Source of the DNA: Amphimedon queenslandica
Taxonomy: Eukaryota > Porifera > Demospongiae > Haplosclerida > Niphatidae
Reading direction: 5' to 3'
Assembly: GCF_000090795.2 (NCBI RefSeq)
Contig: NW_003546307.1
Location: 210,199 to 274,198, forward strand
Length of the DNA stretch: 64,000 nucleotides
The translations under genes and the position numbers were made by a program. Of the stretch, positions 1-14,900 are shown one piece after another. Every line of letters begins with the position of its first letter. The stretch's first letter is position 1. The notes under the pieces are model-generated. The model was not told the DNA's origin. It saw only the letters and a program-made list of their open reading frames with translations, and ran no database searches.

Positions 1-2440
1 GAAATCCCCAGATCCCTGAGGCTTCTTAAGTATCAGATCACGTAGAGTGGTGATACCAAGAAACGCTCTTTCCTAATACAAAAATAAACAACATAACGTT
101 ACTTGTGTATATTATACACTTACCTCGTCTCTACAATATGATTTAATTATTGACAATGCATTGGGCGTGATTTTAGGAGCTTCTAGTACTAAACGAGTGA
201 ATAGTCTAAAGAGAGAAGGTCATCATCACAGAGAGGGGTTTTTGACGAAAATAGGATCTACATGGTATGCATCTATAATTAAATTGTACCTGTCTCTATT
301 ATCCAGTTTGTCTCTTGCTCCACTCATTAACCCAATCAGACAGTTCTCATACTGACAGGTTCCTGAAGTGGGTGTGGTTAAAAGCTGCTCTTCGATACAA
401 TACTCGGCATAGAGCCAAGACAAGGCGAGATCAAAATGAGAGCGAAGATCCTCAAGAATGAAAACAAGAAGAGCTGAAAGAAATAAAGTTTAAAATTATT
501 ATCAAAAACATACATACCTTTATTAAATTCACCACCAAACTGTGTGACCAGATGAATAACAAGTTTAGTACGAGCCTGTATATACATGTAAAGAGAATCA
601 CATGACTATCATGAGACTACTGTGATTACCTGAGATAATACAGTGCTTGATCCACCAGCTAATGTATAGCAATCAAAGAATTATAATAGTGAATTTTAAA
701 ATTATTATAGTACATACATACATACATATTTATGCATGTACATACATGTATTATGCATGTACTAGTATCTCTCTCACTTTCAGTTGCTAGTATTCTTTTA
801 AAGGCAGCCACGCTGAGTCTTTCCTGCTCATTCATTGGCAGTGGCTTCACTATCGACGAGAGGTCAAAGGCCCTTATCTTCTTCAGTTTCTGTGGAACGG
901 CAAGAGACTGACGCCATTTTGAGTCGTCCTCTTTTGGCGCTACCAAAACAAACAAACAAATAAATAGATAAATAAATAAAAGCTTACATGTGGTATCATC
1001 ATTTTCTTTTTTAATAACAATTAACTACAATTGAAAAAAAGAGGTGCATTAATGATCACATGACTAGTACAGGCTCACGTTGCTATGAGATGATTCACCA
1101 GTAGAGGCAGTTGGAAGGACTTCCATTGGCTCGGTACCAAAGAATGCGGAATACGCCAGTGGAAACTGAGGGTCCCTTATATCAGGCAGGCCAAGCAAAG
1201 AACCTAAATATGATAGCTCAGCAAGACTCTTGGCTAAATCAGCAGGATCCTTTATAGATAAAGAGGATGGAAAGAATGAAAATTAAAAATGGGGTATAAA
1301 GAAGGTAAAAAGTGAGTTGACGTACATATTACATAAGTGTATAATAATGTCAATCATTTGGTGGCTCTTACTGTTTCATCTTGTTCCACTTGTTTGTCTT
1401 TACCCAGTCTCTCTCTCTCCAGGATCTCCCTCTCCCTTTCCTCCTCGGGCGTCGGCTCACGTATGCCACTACGAGGGTCAGACACAACAGGACGTTCCCC
1501 TTTCTGTGCATTAATTAGACTAAATAATACAACGCCCACACATCATTACCCGGGAGGGTTTGAGTCCTTTAGTCTGAGCACCAATACCAATACCAGCTGC
1601 TGTCATTTGAGATGCCAACAAACGAGCCAACTGGGTCACCTGAATCAAAAACATTAATTAAATCTCAACATGCCCCTAGCCCATTAAAAATAAAAATTCC
1701 GTGATGTACATGTACATGTATCACACCTGAGCGTCGTTCCCGGCAGCTGCAATTGGAGTGAAGGAATGACTGAAGCTTCTAGGGAGAAGGCGTGGCAGGT
1801 TACTCATACTTAGCATGACTAGCTCAACCACGGACTCCACTGTCAGCAGAGGCTTCAGATCTAAGAACAGATAACCATAAAATGAAATAGAAATAAGCAG
1901 TTTACTTACCGGCAGTTGTCAATTCAATGGCTTCCATTAATATGTTGCCACGGGAACTAAACTCCTCCCCTTCTTCTGACTCATCAAGCTTAGCTTTCTT
2001 TGAGTGAAGTCCTTCATTATCACTTCTAATAATAATAACAATAATAATAACTATTAATAAATATGCTGACCTTGTACGTTTGCTGGCCAGGCTGACATCT
2101 TTTGGAGTATTTTTAGAAATCTATAATTAGAAACAATAATAATGACATCATTCGCACATTGTTGTGATGGTTACCTCTGACTGTGGAGCACCAAGTACAG
2201 TCAGTAATGTAACAATTTGTGGACGACACTCGACTAAGGTATGTATAATAAAACACATATGACCACACCCACTAATTATACTCACGTGAGCCAGGCTGAC
2301 GTAAGACACCAAGCAGCTGACTCTGAAATATATTAATAATATGAGTGGGTGGTTAGTGGGTGTAGCTACCTTCAAGTGCTTAGTGACACTGCTGATCTGT
2401 GAACTGGTGAAAGAAGGAGGAAGATTAGCTAAAGGAGGGA

Positions 2441-2519
<79 letters not shown>

Positions 2520-4017
2520 CAAGAGAAAGAGCAGATGGTTTTAAAATAAAAGATAATAATAGTTGCATGAGTACCTTGTAATACTTCAAAGGTCTGTATG
2601 ACGGTTGTTATATGCAATGGTCTCTGACGACCAATGGCACACAAACTGCTGATACACGTCATCAAATTAACACTGAGAGAATTAAGAGAGAAGGAGAGAG
2701 AGAGAGGAGGAAATTAAGGCCAAAGAAAGAAAATGAAGATTAAATGGAAGATGTATTATATATCATGAGTTACCTTGATATGCTAGGAAACCCTGTCAGC
2801 TCCAGCAGCTGTACTAACAGTATACCCGACTCTTCACGTAACTCTGACTGCTTTAGTATTGGATGGGACAATGGGACCTATAATATGAAAGGGTGAAGGT
2901 GCTCATTAAATAGAAACACACCAATACAATAATACCATGTCTAAGGAGAATTCCAGCTCTACAGCTCTGGGGGGCTCAGAAAGCTATCAATAATAATGAT
3001 AAAATAAGAATATTTAAATGGCCGTATAATATACCGGCTCTTTCTTTGTTTGCAGTATAATGACAGTCTCTATGAATTTGATTACCATAGTCCTCAATCT
3101 AAAGACGAAGTGCTCGTTAATTAGAACAGGCAATTGCATCTAACCCGTCGTTTTCCCCATGTAATTTCGAACAAATGTCCAACTTGACTTCTTTGAGTAT
3201 CTATGAAAAATGGCTTCCAATTTAAACGGGCATTATATAGAATACCTCCCACATGTCAAGCTCCTCCTTTTTGGCCGTTTTCATTTTCACTAAATACTAA
3301 GAATTAGCACGACTAATAATGACCACGCCCAACAACTGACCGCGCCCACTAACTTGAAGGGAGAGGCGGTAAAGCTGAATGAAGCAGCTGATGGATCTCT
3401 TCTCTGTCGTTACGTTTGAGTCGTTCATAATGTAACGTATTATCTGTATCGAACGCATTAGGTAATGGCAATCCTTCTTACTATAACAAAAGCAATAGAT
3501 CGATTAGTTATACATAAATAAATGAATGTATGTATTACCATGCTGTCTCAATAAACGCTATTACAAATTTTCTCACGTCCACGGACCTGTCTTGTTGAAA
3601 CGCTGCTACTTCCTAGAAAAGGACGAATATCAAATATTAAATTATTTGTTATTACTTCAAAGAAACTGTCCAGTAACGAGGGATCCTTGTTAACTATTAA
3701 CTCCCGAACCTATTAATTAAAAGTAATTAATAAAATAGCCACACCCACTAAACTTAATTAAGTATAAAATTAATTTTCGCATGGATTTATATAGTAATAT
3801 CTAATACTGCTGTTAATGACCGCTAACCTGATTGAGACAGACTAGTTTCTTGTCATTGGAGTTCACTAGTTGAGCTTCATTAATTAAAGCTATCACCTAC
3901 AAAAATACTTCAAATTAGAACTGAGTGTCTGGTCTCTCTTACTTTCTCTTGTATTGTTGTCTCCTCCTCGTTCTGTTCATCTTCTTGCATTTCAGAGAGA
4001 GGAACAAAACGAGACAT
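1..4017 (-). CDS. SYMPK: Symplekin (3' part outside window)
   Basis: Scaffold of the nuclear mRNA 3'-end processing machinery (CPSF/CstF and the histone pre-mRNA cleavage complex). Spliced minus-strand exons follow the vertebrate protein in order: the N-terminal HEAT region with the segment IGRQRPLHITTVIQTFEVLQ near 2590-2665 and SSQISSVTKHLK near 2380-2420; then the linker and the block KIRAFDLSSIVKPL near 840-880; then the C-terminal region with QYENCLIGLMSG near 310-350. The first bases of the window read as LGITTLRDLI, matching the conserved STLRDLIFKRP block, so the gene runs past the left edge. The start is the ATG at 4017-4015 (MSRFVPLSEM...), which opens the first conserved exon and lies 149 bp from the divergent CCDC175-like start. 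Introns are short and hold (GA/CT)n and AT-rich sequence. Identity is firm; individual exon borders were not all checked. Confidence 0.9.
2445..2518. repeat. (GA)n microsatellite in SYMPK intron
   Basis: Almost pure GA dinucleotide run. On the minus (gene) strand it is a CT tract leading straight into a 3' splice acceptor (…CCTCCTTTAG) of a symplekin exon, so it doubles as the polypyrimidine tract. Confidence 0.9.
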
Positions 4018-4166
4018 CCTCTGCAGTGATACACGTGTTTTTCCGGATACTACCTCCAGTCCTCCATTTGGCGGGTTCCGTATAGATCTATCTCCGTGTT
4101 ACTATAAAGCTTAGATCTAGTCTAGAAAGGGTTAATTTTAGATTTCCATGGTAACCAAACATCAAA
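4018..4166. promoter_or_regulatory. Shared promoter SYMPK / CCDC175-like
   Basis: A 149-bp gap between divergent start codons. It holds an E-box CACGTG (4032-4037), an Ets-like TTCCGG (4041-4046) and an E2F-like TTTGGCGGG (4067-4075) nearer the symplekin side. An X-box-like palindrome (annotated separately) lies beside the CCDC175-like start. The motif calls are by eye only. Confidence 0.5.
4142..4155 (+). promoter_or_regulatory. RFX X-box-like motif upstream of CCDC175-like gene
   Basis: ATTTCCATGGTAAC matches the RFX consensus GTTNCCATGGNAAC at every fixed position but the first, and ends 11 bp before the ATG. RFX factors drive ciliary genes in animals. This would fit a testis/axoneme-type coiled-coil protein; the functional role is inferred. 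Confidence 0.5.
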
Positions 4167-7100
4167 ATGGCTGCCACTACAATAAAACTCTCAACAGATG
4201 TTAAGAACATTGTTGACAAATTAGAAGACTTGGGTAGGTTCTGTGATAAGGAATCATTAAAAAACTTTTTTCTATTAGGCAAACAGCTCAGAGAGAACAG
4301 ATACCTCTTTGCAGAGGAGTTTGGAGCTAGTGCTAACTCAGTCATTTCAGCCATGAAAGAGCTGGTAAATAGTCTAATGATAGCACCCATATTGATACTA
4401 GTCTAGGATAAGATACGTGTGCATGCTCACCAACTGCTTGAAGGCGAAACTATAATGGCCAGTGCACTCCGTCATAAACTCAACACTCATGTTTCGAAAT
4501 TACAAGCTGAGGCTGCTGGTATGAGATTATGAAATAATGAAATTATGACATTTTAATTGTGCATTTGTCTTATAGCTGCAGTAATTTCAGCAAGGCAGTC
4601 AAATCAAGCTCGTTTATCAGAACTGCAGGTAGAGAGATATATCATACTTGTGCAGCATATGCAAAGTATTGCATTACATTTTTATCCCCCACTACTACTC
4701 TATTAGTGATTGAACACATCAATGATTATTATTAATGTTACTATGAATAATTGTTATAGACTCAAGTCACATTAATGAGTGAGGAGGCATCATCTTTGTT
4801 AAAAAGGCACGAAGTGGTGGGCCTCCACAATGACGTCCTTCTGTATGTAATAATAACATTATTCTTAATAATATATCAACACAATCATTCCTTCATTCAG
4901 TCCTCAACTGAAGCAACTGCAGGCAGCACATTCGGATAAAGTAAAGATACTTAATGAGAAGATGTTGGAGAGAGCAGGGTGAGTTATACTATTTAGTGTT
5001 TTTATGATTAAAAAAACTTTACACTATGATTATTTATTTTTGCAATTATTATTTCAATTTAGGATGCAGATTTTTCTAAATGAGACAATAGAACAATTAG
5101 ATGACACTGGCTCTAAAGTACATACAATGCAAACAAAAATGATAAGAATGAGCTACCATTCATTATAAATGTATTGTATATGTAGATTTTAGACATAGAG
5201 GAAGAGATTCATATACTTCAGGACAACCTGAAGCTCAAGAGACAGCACATTAGCAAAGAAAGAGAAGAGCTCTTGAAATCTTTGGTATATAAAATATTAT
5301 TTTTTAAATGATAAAACAATATGTATGATATTTCACTGAGCATGTACATGTATTACAAAAAATATATGTCATCATAAACTTGTATAGGAAGGTACTAAAA
5401 TGCAATTAAATCAACAAAATGAAGAAAATAGAGATCTTAAAAAGTAAATTGATATCAGACAAAGGAGAGAGAACAAAGAACTGAAGAAGAGAATGATGCT
5501 ATATATATAACTTTATTATTTTTACTTACTTCGCTGCCTCTAGTGATCTTCATGTTGAAGAATATGAATCAGCTCAAGTTGAATTATCTGTTAAAGAGTC
5601 GGTAGCGTCCATAGAGAATGTTAAAAGAGAAATTTCATCATTGATTGTTACTCAGAATCAGCTTAAGAGTGAAGCAATGTCAAAAGAAGTAGAAAAGCGA
5701 TCATTAATCCAAGATGGGTAAGGCATAATGTGCATGCAAAAAAGGTACATCTTCTTTCTATTATTTTTTATATTTTAGGGAAAGGATTAAGAAAGACATG
5801 GAATTATTTGGTTATCAGCACTCGGTGAAGAAGAAGCAAGCAGAGGAGATCATTAATCAGTTGATAGCTGAAGTAGAGCTAGCTGACACTGAATCCAAGA
5901 AACTAAAAGATGTATACAAAGCAGTCAAATCTGGTAATAATTATACTGCAAATAGTGCATGTATCATGTATTTTGATCATATTTCATAATATTGCATATG
6001 ATAATGGTGTTTGTCTATTTGTATAGAATGGAAGGTAGCTAATGAGGACTATGACTCAATATCTTACTCACTGAATGCAGTCAAAGAGAGGTATACATTT
6101 GCATAACATCACCAACATTCATTATAATTTACAAAAATTGGGATAAAACCATGCATGGGCTTATAGTCATGTGCATTTGCTATTTTATTATTATTTAATT
6201 TATTATACTTATTTATCTATTATTATTTTTTGCTATGCTGTTTTATTATTTTTTTCAGTGTTGCTTCTGCTAAGGAATCACTGATGAGAGAGTCTGAGGA
6301 AGGAGTGAAGCTGGAGACTGAGAAAAATGAACTAGAATTTAGACTCACTCAAATACAAGAAACCCACAAGTAAATATTAGTCTTTAAGACTCTAACAGTT
6401 GAAGAAATTTTTCTTTCTTTCTTTTGTTTTTTTCTTTTCTTTTCTTCTTCAAAGAGTGAACGTTCAGCTATTTAAAGAAGAAATCACGGAGTATAAAGAT
6501 AAGCTAGCTCATGAACATAAAATCAGGTATACATGTATCCCATACTTATTCTGATCAAAATTGGGTTTTTACATTGCTCAAAAATCAGGCCAATGACCAA
6601 AGACTTTAGCCTTTAGTCTTTAGCCAAATCTTGTGTATTACCTATAATACTCATTAAAATGTAATAATGCATATTCATTTATGTACATGTACATGTACAC
6701 TGAATGCATAAAATTGCATGAACTTTTGCGTTGATTATCATTGATTATAGACAATCTGCCGAAGAGAATTACAAAGATCTTGAGCTCTTAATACAACAGC
6801 AGCTATTGGATCAGAGCGAGATTATGACGACATTGAATATGAAATTAAAAGAATCAAAGAAAGCCGGAGATACATTGCATAGCAAGGTAACAAGTACAAA
6901 ATAACTGTACATTTACATTGTATTTTTGTACATAGTAAATGCTCTAGATCACTCTAATTATTTACAAAAAATAATTATATATTACACACACTTGTAGATA
7001 GTTACACTGGATAATAGTATAAGCCAATGTGAGACAAGCATTGAGAGACTCAATAAAGAAATAAGTGAGAGAAAAAGTCATCTTAGCAGAAGGAGCACAC

Positions 7101-8662
7101 AACTTGAGGAGCAACTGAATATTCTCGAGGTAAAATATATCATAATTATATCCTATACATATAAATGTATTAATTTGAAGTAATGATCATTAAAGTGCAC
7201 ATCTTATAAATCTAAATGTATTTGAATTCAGATTATAGTGATCATTAATTTTTTGCTAGGAGAGCATTGCTGAACTAACAGATGATATTAAAGATGCTAC
7301 TGATCAGTTGCTAGAGGCAGAGCCATTGAGAGATTCACTAGAGGAGGAATATGCTTCAGCAATGGAAGAATATGAAGAATCCAAGAGAATCATGATAGGT
7401 ACATGATGTGACAATTTGCAGCTTAATTGGTAGCATGTATTTGTGCAATGAAGCATGGCAGAGGTATGCAACCATTTATAATTGTAATGACATGACATGC
7501 ATGCATACGTGTATGGTACAGGATTTAAGAGTATTGATTATGTATTTTTAATATTTTAAAAATTTAATGCAGAATTAAAGAATAAGAGATCTGGATTAAG
7601 TGATGCATGTCAGAGACTAGAGAGAGAACTAGAGAAGATACACATTCCACAAGTAATAATAATAATAATTGTTAATATACATGTACATGTTTATGAGTAG
7701 TGAGCCACTACTCATTATAATGCTTGTGCTAATGAGTTAGCCCCTGCTCTTTAGTTGATAATTAAAACTTTTTAGGCTCATCTGAGAATGGAGACACTCA
7801 GATGCAGGACTTACGCTAGGAAGAACTTGAGAGAGAGGAAAGTTATAGTAGACGACTTGGAGGAAAAGCTAAGAGAGAAGAGAACAAAGCTAAACACTAT
7901 ACTGTTCCACAATGACAGAATAAGAGAAGTAAGTCCATTGTGCAACCAGCTACATGTACATGTACATAAGAATCAAGCTACAGGTTTGTAGTTTATGATG
8001 CAGCAATGCAGACTAGCTTTAATTTAATTTTTAATTTTTGTAAATATTTATAAGCTCCTTCATGCATGTAAATTCATATACTTTAATCCTACACATGTAA
8101 GTTTGTTTCTAATCGGACATTAGCACACTGTAAAATCTCTTGATAAATTATTGTTATTATTGCTGTTAGGCAAGTAAAAAATTAGAGAAAGAATGCAATG
8201 GATATGCTAGTTACAGCGAAGGTAGTGCTGAAAGAGAGAAGAGACTAATAGGGAGACTTGAACAAATGAAAACTGACCTTGAGAAGCAATGGCAAGAGAG
8301 CAAGGAGCTAGCTAAGGTGCCATTACACATCAATGTGCATTTTGTTTCCAATTTATGTTTGTATCTATTTGCAGCATCTAAAATTGTATTATTCGCTATA
8401 GTAAAGTACCTGCTTAATCTTTGTAAAAAATTTTTGTTAGGTATACCATGAAAGAGATAGTGGCATAGTTGAAACGTTGACATCCCTTCAAGAGAAAAGC
8501 TCCAAGCAAATGAAAGAGTAAGTAGAGACACTATAATGTGCATATCAATGGTGATGTTTTGATTTTTTTTGTAACAGATTGTCTGTTGTTTCATCGCAAT
8601 TCACCCAAGAAATGAACATATTCAACAAATTTCTTCTAAGGCTGTCCAAAAGGAAGAAATGA
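4167..8662 (+). CDS. CCDC175: CCDC175-like coiled-coil protein
   Basis: Long coiled-coil protein built from many small exons. It starts at the ATG at 4167 (MAATTIKLSTDV...) and stops with TGA at 8660-8662 (...LSKRKK). The N-terminal third resembles vertebrate CCDC175 in order and spacing. The segment LLEGETIMASALRHKL parallels LLEVETIENSRLRFKL, a following run has alternating AA-R and LSELQT/GALQTE patterns, and EKMLERAGMQIFLNET parallels ETMLEKASTAIYINET. The rest is heptad-rich with frequent Lys/Glu and few prolines, and no enzymatic domain is visible. The comparison is from memory of the human protein, so orthology is likely but not proven. The biochemical role of CCDC175 is poorly known. 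An X-box just upstream supports a ciliary or sperm role. Confidence 0.75.
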
Positions 8663-8970
8663 TGTCATTTTATTTAATCATTATTATTCTTGTTTTTATG
8701 TTTTAGCAAAAATAATTTTAATTAACTATAATGGGCGGAGTCTTAATTATCTTAATTAAGATTAATTAGTGGAAACGGCTAGACAGAGAGATGCAATGTC
8801 AACCTAACTAATCTTTCCTGCCCCCACTTTCTCCTCTCTTGTTTCCCACTTTTAGTCCTCTCTCTCTCTATTGCTTGTTCTATCTGTTCCAAGGAGGTAA
8901 GTTTTGCCTGCTTTTCATCCTCAGTAGCAAAGCGAGTCTCATTTTGTGGTGTTATTTTTTGTTGGGCAGG

Positions 8971-11900
8971 ATGACCAGTACTCAAAATTCGGATTTCAAC
9001 TCTCCCGAGAACGACTCCAAGTGGAAAGGACTCCTCACGCCTGCTCTTAGAAAAGTAACGTTCAGGAATACTTTTAAATTATCAACTGCACATTTATAGA
9101 TCAACATGTATATACATACATACAGCATATATACCTACACCATTGTGTTCTCTCTTAACTTTTGTCTTTAAACTTGTAGCCCCCTAGCCTTCCATGCCTC
9201 TTTTATCATCTTGAATATTATCATTATTATTATTCACATTGTCCCTCTCTCTCCCCCTCTTTCTCTTCCTCCCCTTTATTCCCCACACATGCTTTGAAGT
9301 GTTGGTATGTAAAATGTTTCATTTTCTGTTTGTTTTAGTGCATTGTGCATGTGTGTACATAATTATTGCCTCTAATCTTTTGTGCTTTAAACTCGGTACT
9401 TGGAATACGTCATGTTTTGGATTTATTGTACGTAGCCTATTGTGTATTATGCTAATCATCGTGCCAAATTCGACCAACTTGTCATTTCAGCCTATCAACA
9501 AGTTAATGATTGTAAAGTTTGGTCTGCCTTGGCTTCGTATTTTGTCTTGTCTCCAAGCTTACCTTTAATACACACTCCCTTCTCTCTCTCTCTGTCCATA
9601 TCTCTTTCCTCCAATGTATGATTAGCTTAATTTGGTCTCTTTTTTTTCTCAATCTCCCCCTCTCTCCTTCCTCTCCCCCTCTCTCCTTCCTCTCCCCCTC
9701 CTTTCTCTCTCCTACCTATATACATGTCACATATAGATTCAGAAGCAGGTTCATCCAAGACTAGATATTGATGATGAAGCCATTGATTTTATTGAGATGC
9801 TCCTCCTACAGCTCCTCGGTCGTATCTCAGGTGCTAAGCCTCACACAATACAAGATGTTGAGACTCACGTATCTGCAACTTTTGCATACCCAATTGACGT
9901 CTGGTCTCTCAATGAAGCTCGAGAGAAACTCCAGCGACTGGCGTCCAAGAAGAGAGGGGTCTTCCTGTTTCCTATAGACAAGATCCATCTACTGATGATT
10001 GTGAGTCGTGTGTGGGTGTGGTTTTATTCTTGATACTCACATAGGACGTGCTCGGGTATAAAGTAGAAGTTAATGTCATTCAGTTTATAATGGCAATTTT
10101 GGACTACGTTGCTGCAGACATTTTAAAGGTTAGTAATGATTTGGGTTATGCCCTATTTTGAATCCTTTTCCCAGCTGGCTGGTAATTTTGTAAAGAACAC
10201 TCGTAAGCCAGCCGTAATAATAATTATGAAAGACATTCAAATGTCAATGTCTGCCGATCCTGTGAGTTTATATGTTGATTGCATCATATGACATGTCATG
10301 TGATCTGTTATAGGCTTTACAAGCTCTTTTTGAGCGACCTCTTCAGTCTTCCTCTACTGAGATAGTCAACATTGGAGATATTGAGGTACACTGTACATGT
10401 ACATGTACACATTCACTTTTACATGTGCATGTACATGTACATGCTAAAGTTTTGTGATGTAAAGGGTACATGTACTCTCTGTGATAATTTAGCTCATTCT
10501 CTCGTCATTTTAGATTATAAGACATGCATGTATATGCTTCTAAAAGTTACCATGAACATATTATAATTATTTTAGCAAGACTATGCAACAGTCAGTAAAA
10601 GCATGTACTGGTACATGTACAGTATTGTCCTCCTGGATTGTTACAGTTATGCATCCAGTGACACTTTTTCCATCATTCACACTATTATGTACACAGACAG
10701 TTGGTTTTTAATTGTTATTAGCTTATTATGATAACATGTGATACATATATTATGTATGCCAAGTGACGGGACGATGATGTTATTTATGTGAACTTTGTAG
10801 TTGTTGTGTGTGTTGGTTTTGAGGTTGGAGGCATATTTTTGGGATTATATATTAGTAACGCGGTAGCATTACTACATGTAAGTAGGATTCACCCCCAAAC
10901 AAAATGGCTGCCACGACTTTTGCAGCCTTGCTATTAGAACATCAGATCAGATAGAATATTAATATTTATTATCTCAAGGCAATGCCTTCATTCATGTCAT
11001 TGGGAGCTAGGTTAGAGAGATACTGCCTGTATGCCACATTTATGTACATAACTTAATTCAAGTGTCATTTGCTAAAGCGTAATTGAACTGTCATTTACTT
11101 AAAGCCCTTAACTTTGAACAATTAAGGCAACCTCTAGACTAAAGAGACAAATTGTCCTGTTCTGTTATACTTTTCTTTTTATTATTATAACTATATGGAT
11201 ATGTTATGACTATATGCTGTATTGTGTAGGTGAAGACTGATCATAGCTCAATGAAATATGATGAGCTGATAAGAGACTTGATTGAAAATGAAACTCAATT
11301 CATTCAACAATTAAACCTCATCTTAAAGGTACAATGTAGCCCCTTTGTCTAGGCAGTGTGTCTATTATGCTTAATGTACATGTACATATTATTGCATTAT
11401 GTCAAACTGTTGATATATTATATGCATATTTACTTTGCTTGACTACATTATCTCTCCATCTATCTTTCCCATTTCCTCCTCATGCTCCTTCCTCTTTTAT
11501 GCTCACTCTCTTTCATCTTTCTCCCTCTCTCTCTCCCCCTCCCTTCCTTGGTCTCCTTCCCTCCCTCCCTCTTTCTCCCTCCCTCTCTCCCTCCCTCTCC
11601 CTCCCTCTCTCTCCCTCCCTCCCTCTCCCTCCCTCCCTCCCTCCCTCCCTCCCTCTCCCTCCCTATTTCTCACATTAGGTAGTCCAGCCTGTGTTTCTAA
11701 ATGACCCAATGTTGTTCCCGCCAGATGAAGTTGAAATGATATTTGATCCAGTGTTTGACGTGTACGAGCTGTCCGTGCAAATATTAGCTTCTGTAGAGGA
11801 AGTGGTGGAAATGGCCAGTGAGATGGAGGAAGGTGCAAGATATCCTCAAATTGGATTCTGTTTTGAAGATGTTGCTGAAGTAAGCTACAGGCTACTGAAC

Positions 11901-14900
11901 CAACCAAAAAAACAACTCACTTTTCATGTGCTCCTTCTCTTTCAATTTTTCTTCCTTACTTAATTCTTTCCTCTTTCTCTCCCCTTGCTTCTCTCAGTGT
12001 GATGATTTCTCAGCGTATTTATATTACACTGAGAACTATCAGAATGCTGTCATGGCCCTGGAGGAGTTTTTGACTGATCCTGAAGTTTGCAGCTACTTCA
12101 AAGTTAGCCAATGATCATGCACATGCATCTCATTAAACTATTATTATTATTATTTTTTTTTAATTATTATATTCACTGCACCTGATTTATTAACATATTT
12201 GATAGGGTTTATCTGATAAAGGTGAGCTGCCTAAGCTGTTCAAGGAAGCTGTCCAATATGTATTGCCCAAAGCATTGTCAGAGCCTATTTATCATTTCTT
12301 TTACTACTGCTCAATTATGAAGGTAATCAACACACAACCAGTACATGTACATGTACATGTATGGGAAAATACTCATTGTCTTATTACTCTTATATTCAAA
12401 TCCATATATGCAGTATTTGTGATGGTTTGTGAGGAATATATGTGCAACTGACACACACACACATCAGCAATCAATAGCATTACAAGCATATTCACATATT
12501 CAACTGCCTATTTTGTGTACATATACCATACAGTTTCTATTGGAATTATCTGTACTCCATATGATCATACGTACTGTATGTGCAGCATAATGTACACTGT
12601 ATGTGTGTGATGTTTTTGTTTGATTATCTCTCTCTCTCTTTGTGTACTGTTTTCTCTCTTTCCTACATTGTGTAGCACATGAGTACAGCAACTGAGGATA
12701 ATGATGATTACATTGCCTTTGAATCTGTTAGTGAACTCTATCTGTCTTCATTTGAATTATCTCTCTCTCTCTCTCTCCAACAGGCCATTAGTAGTACATT
12801 AGTTCATAAGTTACAAATTGAAAAAGAGTCACAGCGCTTCCTTGCAAGAAGAAGGTATGATAAGAGAGAGAGAGAGGGGAGAGGTAGAGTGCATCCAAAA
12901 ATTATTGGATCTACATGTACATGTATAGTATACTATAATAACTTAGATACATGTACATGTATATATGTACATACATGTATGAGTACTGTATTGATGTTGC
13001 ATATAGTAGAGTCAGTTTTAGTATACATGTATAATGCATGTACATGTACACGTACATATATGTGACTACGTGTGTGTTTTACATGTACATGTACATGTAC
13101 AATAAAGCCTAATCTTATTTGCATATAGAATTTATTGTAATTATTATTATAGTTATTACTCATTGTTATCTTTAGGGAGGATATTGGGTTATTTGGAAGA
13201 AGAGTTGGGTACAGAAACTCAATGAAGAAACTGATTGAGCTACAGTCAAAGATTGAGGGATGGGAGGTGAGCTATAATGTACATGTAATGTGTAACATAT
13301 GCTCCTTCTTTTTGTCTGTCTGTCTCCCTCTCTCTCTCTCTCTTCCTCTCTCTTTCTCTCCCTCTCCCTCTCTCTCTCTCTCCCTCTCTCTCCCTCTCTC
13401 TCTCCCTCTCTCTCCCTCTCTCTCTCCCCCCCCTCTCTCTCCCTCTCTCTCTCCTTTAGGGATCAGACATTCATACCCAATCAACAGAGCTTGTCAAAGG
13501 TAAGCCCCGTTGCTATGGTAATGATTGACTCCACCCACTAGAGGGTGCACTGTGTCTCGTAAGAGAAGGAGGAAGAAGGGTGAGCTTTTTATTTTTAATT
13601 TAATTATTTAATTGATTTGTTTATTTATGTAGTCGTCAAGACAGAAGATGGACAGGCATGTCCTGTTACTGGACGGTTTGGTCCTTTGCTGTAAGACTGT
13701 GAGTTAATAATGACACATTATTTAATTAGATATCATTTATTTATTATATTATTTATATAGAAAAAGGCAGCCACTTCTACATCATCAGCTGAATATAAAC
13801 TAAAGGAGAAGATCAACATGAGAGGAGCGGTCCAACTCATTGACCTTGAAGACACAGACGGTAAGAACCATGACGACTGTTGCTATAACAACAACATGAC
13901 TTTCCCTCCCTCTCTCACTCTCTCTCTTTCAGATCTCAAATTTGCCTTTGAAATAAGAGAAGGAGACAGCCCTGGGTATATATTTGTTACTGTATCGCCA
14001 CCGGAAAAGAATGAATGGATGTGTGCCTTTACTATACTGCTAGTTCGGAGGTACTCTCTTACCTTATTGTAGTCTTGTGACATATAACCAACCCTTCCTC
14101 CTTTTAGACCATTTGAGAGGATGCTTGATAGCAAGTTAAGAGATGAGGAGAGCAATATCCCTGTCCTGGTACCAGACCTAAAGCTATACAAGTAAATCAA
14201 TCATTTTAAGGCAACACCATTATATAATTGTATAAAAGTTATATTTGAATTGTTTTTAATGCCAAAGTAAATGTAGTTTGGGTGTACTATGCATACATAT
14301 TAAGTGAGTGAAATTTGAAGATTTTCAATAATTTATACACATTAATTTCTCATTATGAAACATTTCCCTTTAGTGCATACATGCATACTGTAATGGTACA
14401 TGCATGTATACATGTGTCTGTACAATGTGATATCAGTGTTTGTTTGTTTATGCCCTCAGCTTATAATCATGACACGAATACTAGGAATAGTCTCTCTTCA
14501 AGAGGATATAGTTATTTCCACATTTACTATCTCATTTTATAATTAGTTTGTTTTATTGTATATTTCCTCACATACATGTAACACATGTACATAAGTTATA
14601 AGATAATCATGTACGTGTACATGTACAGCTACATGTATACAGTACATAATTTTATAAGATAATCATGTACTGTGTGTGTGACTTTTCATGATGCATGTAC
14701 ATGTTAGTACATGTTCATGTATGCATGTATTTTTCTGGTTTACTGTCACTTTGTTTTGTCATTCAGTGTATCCCAGCTATAGTCTAAGTACAGTTATTCT
14801 GTTGTGTATACATAAGCTGCTTCACCTGTATATAGGAAGGGAAACCAATAATTGGTATATTTTTAAAGTGAAAGTCTCAGCTGGCACGTCTTTTCATTTG

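Noticed and set aside
13272-13484. Long frames of Arg-Glu or Ser-Leu repeats over GA/CT tracts (also 2148-2665, 11435-11907, 39678-39933)
   Set aside because: They are artefacts of dinucleotide repeats, open in several frames on both strands, and lie in introns.
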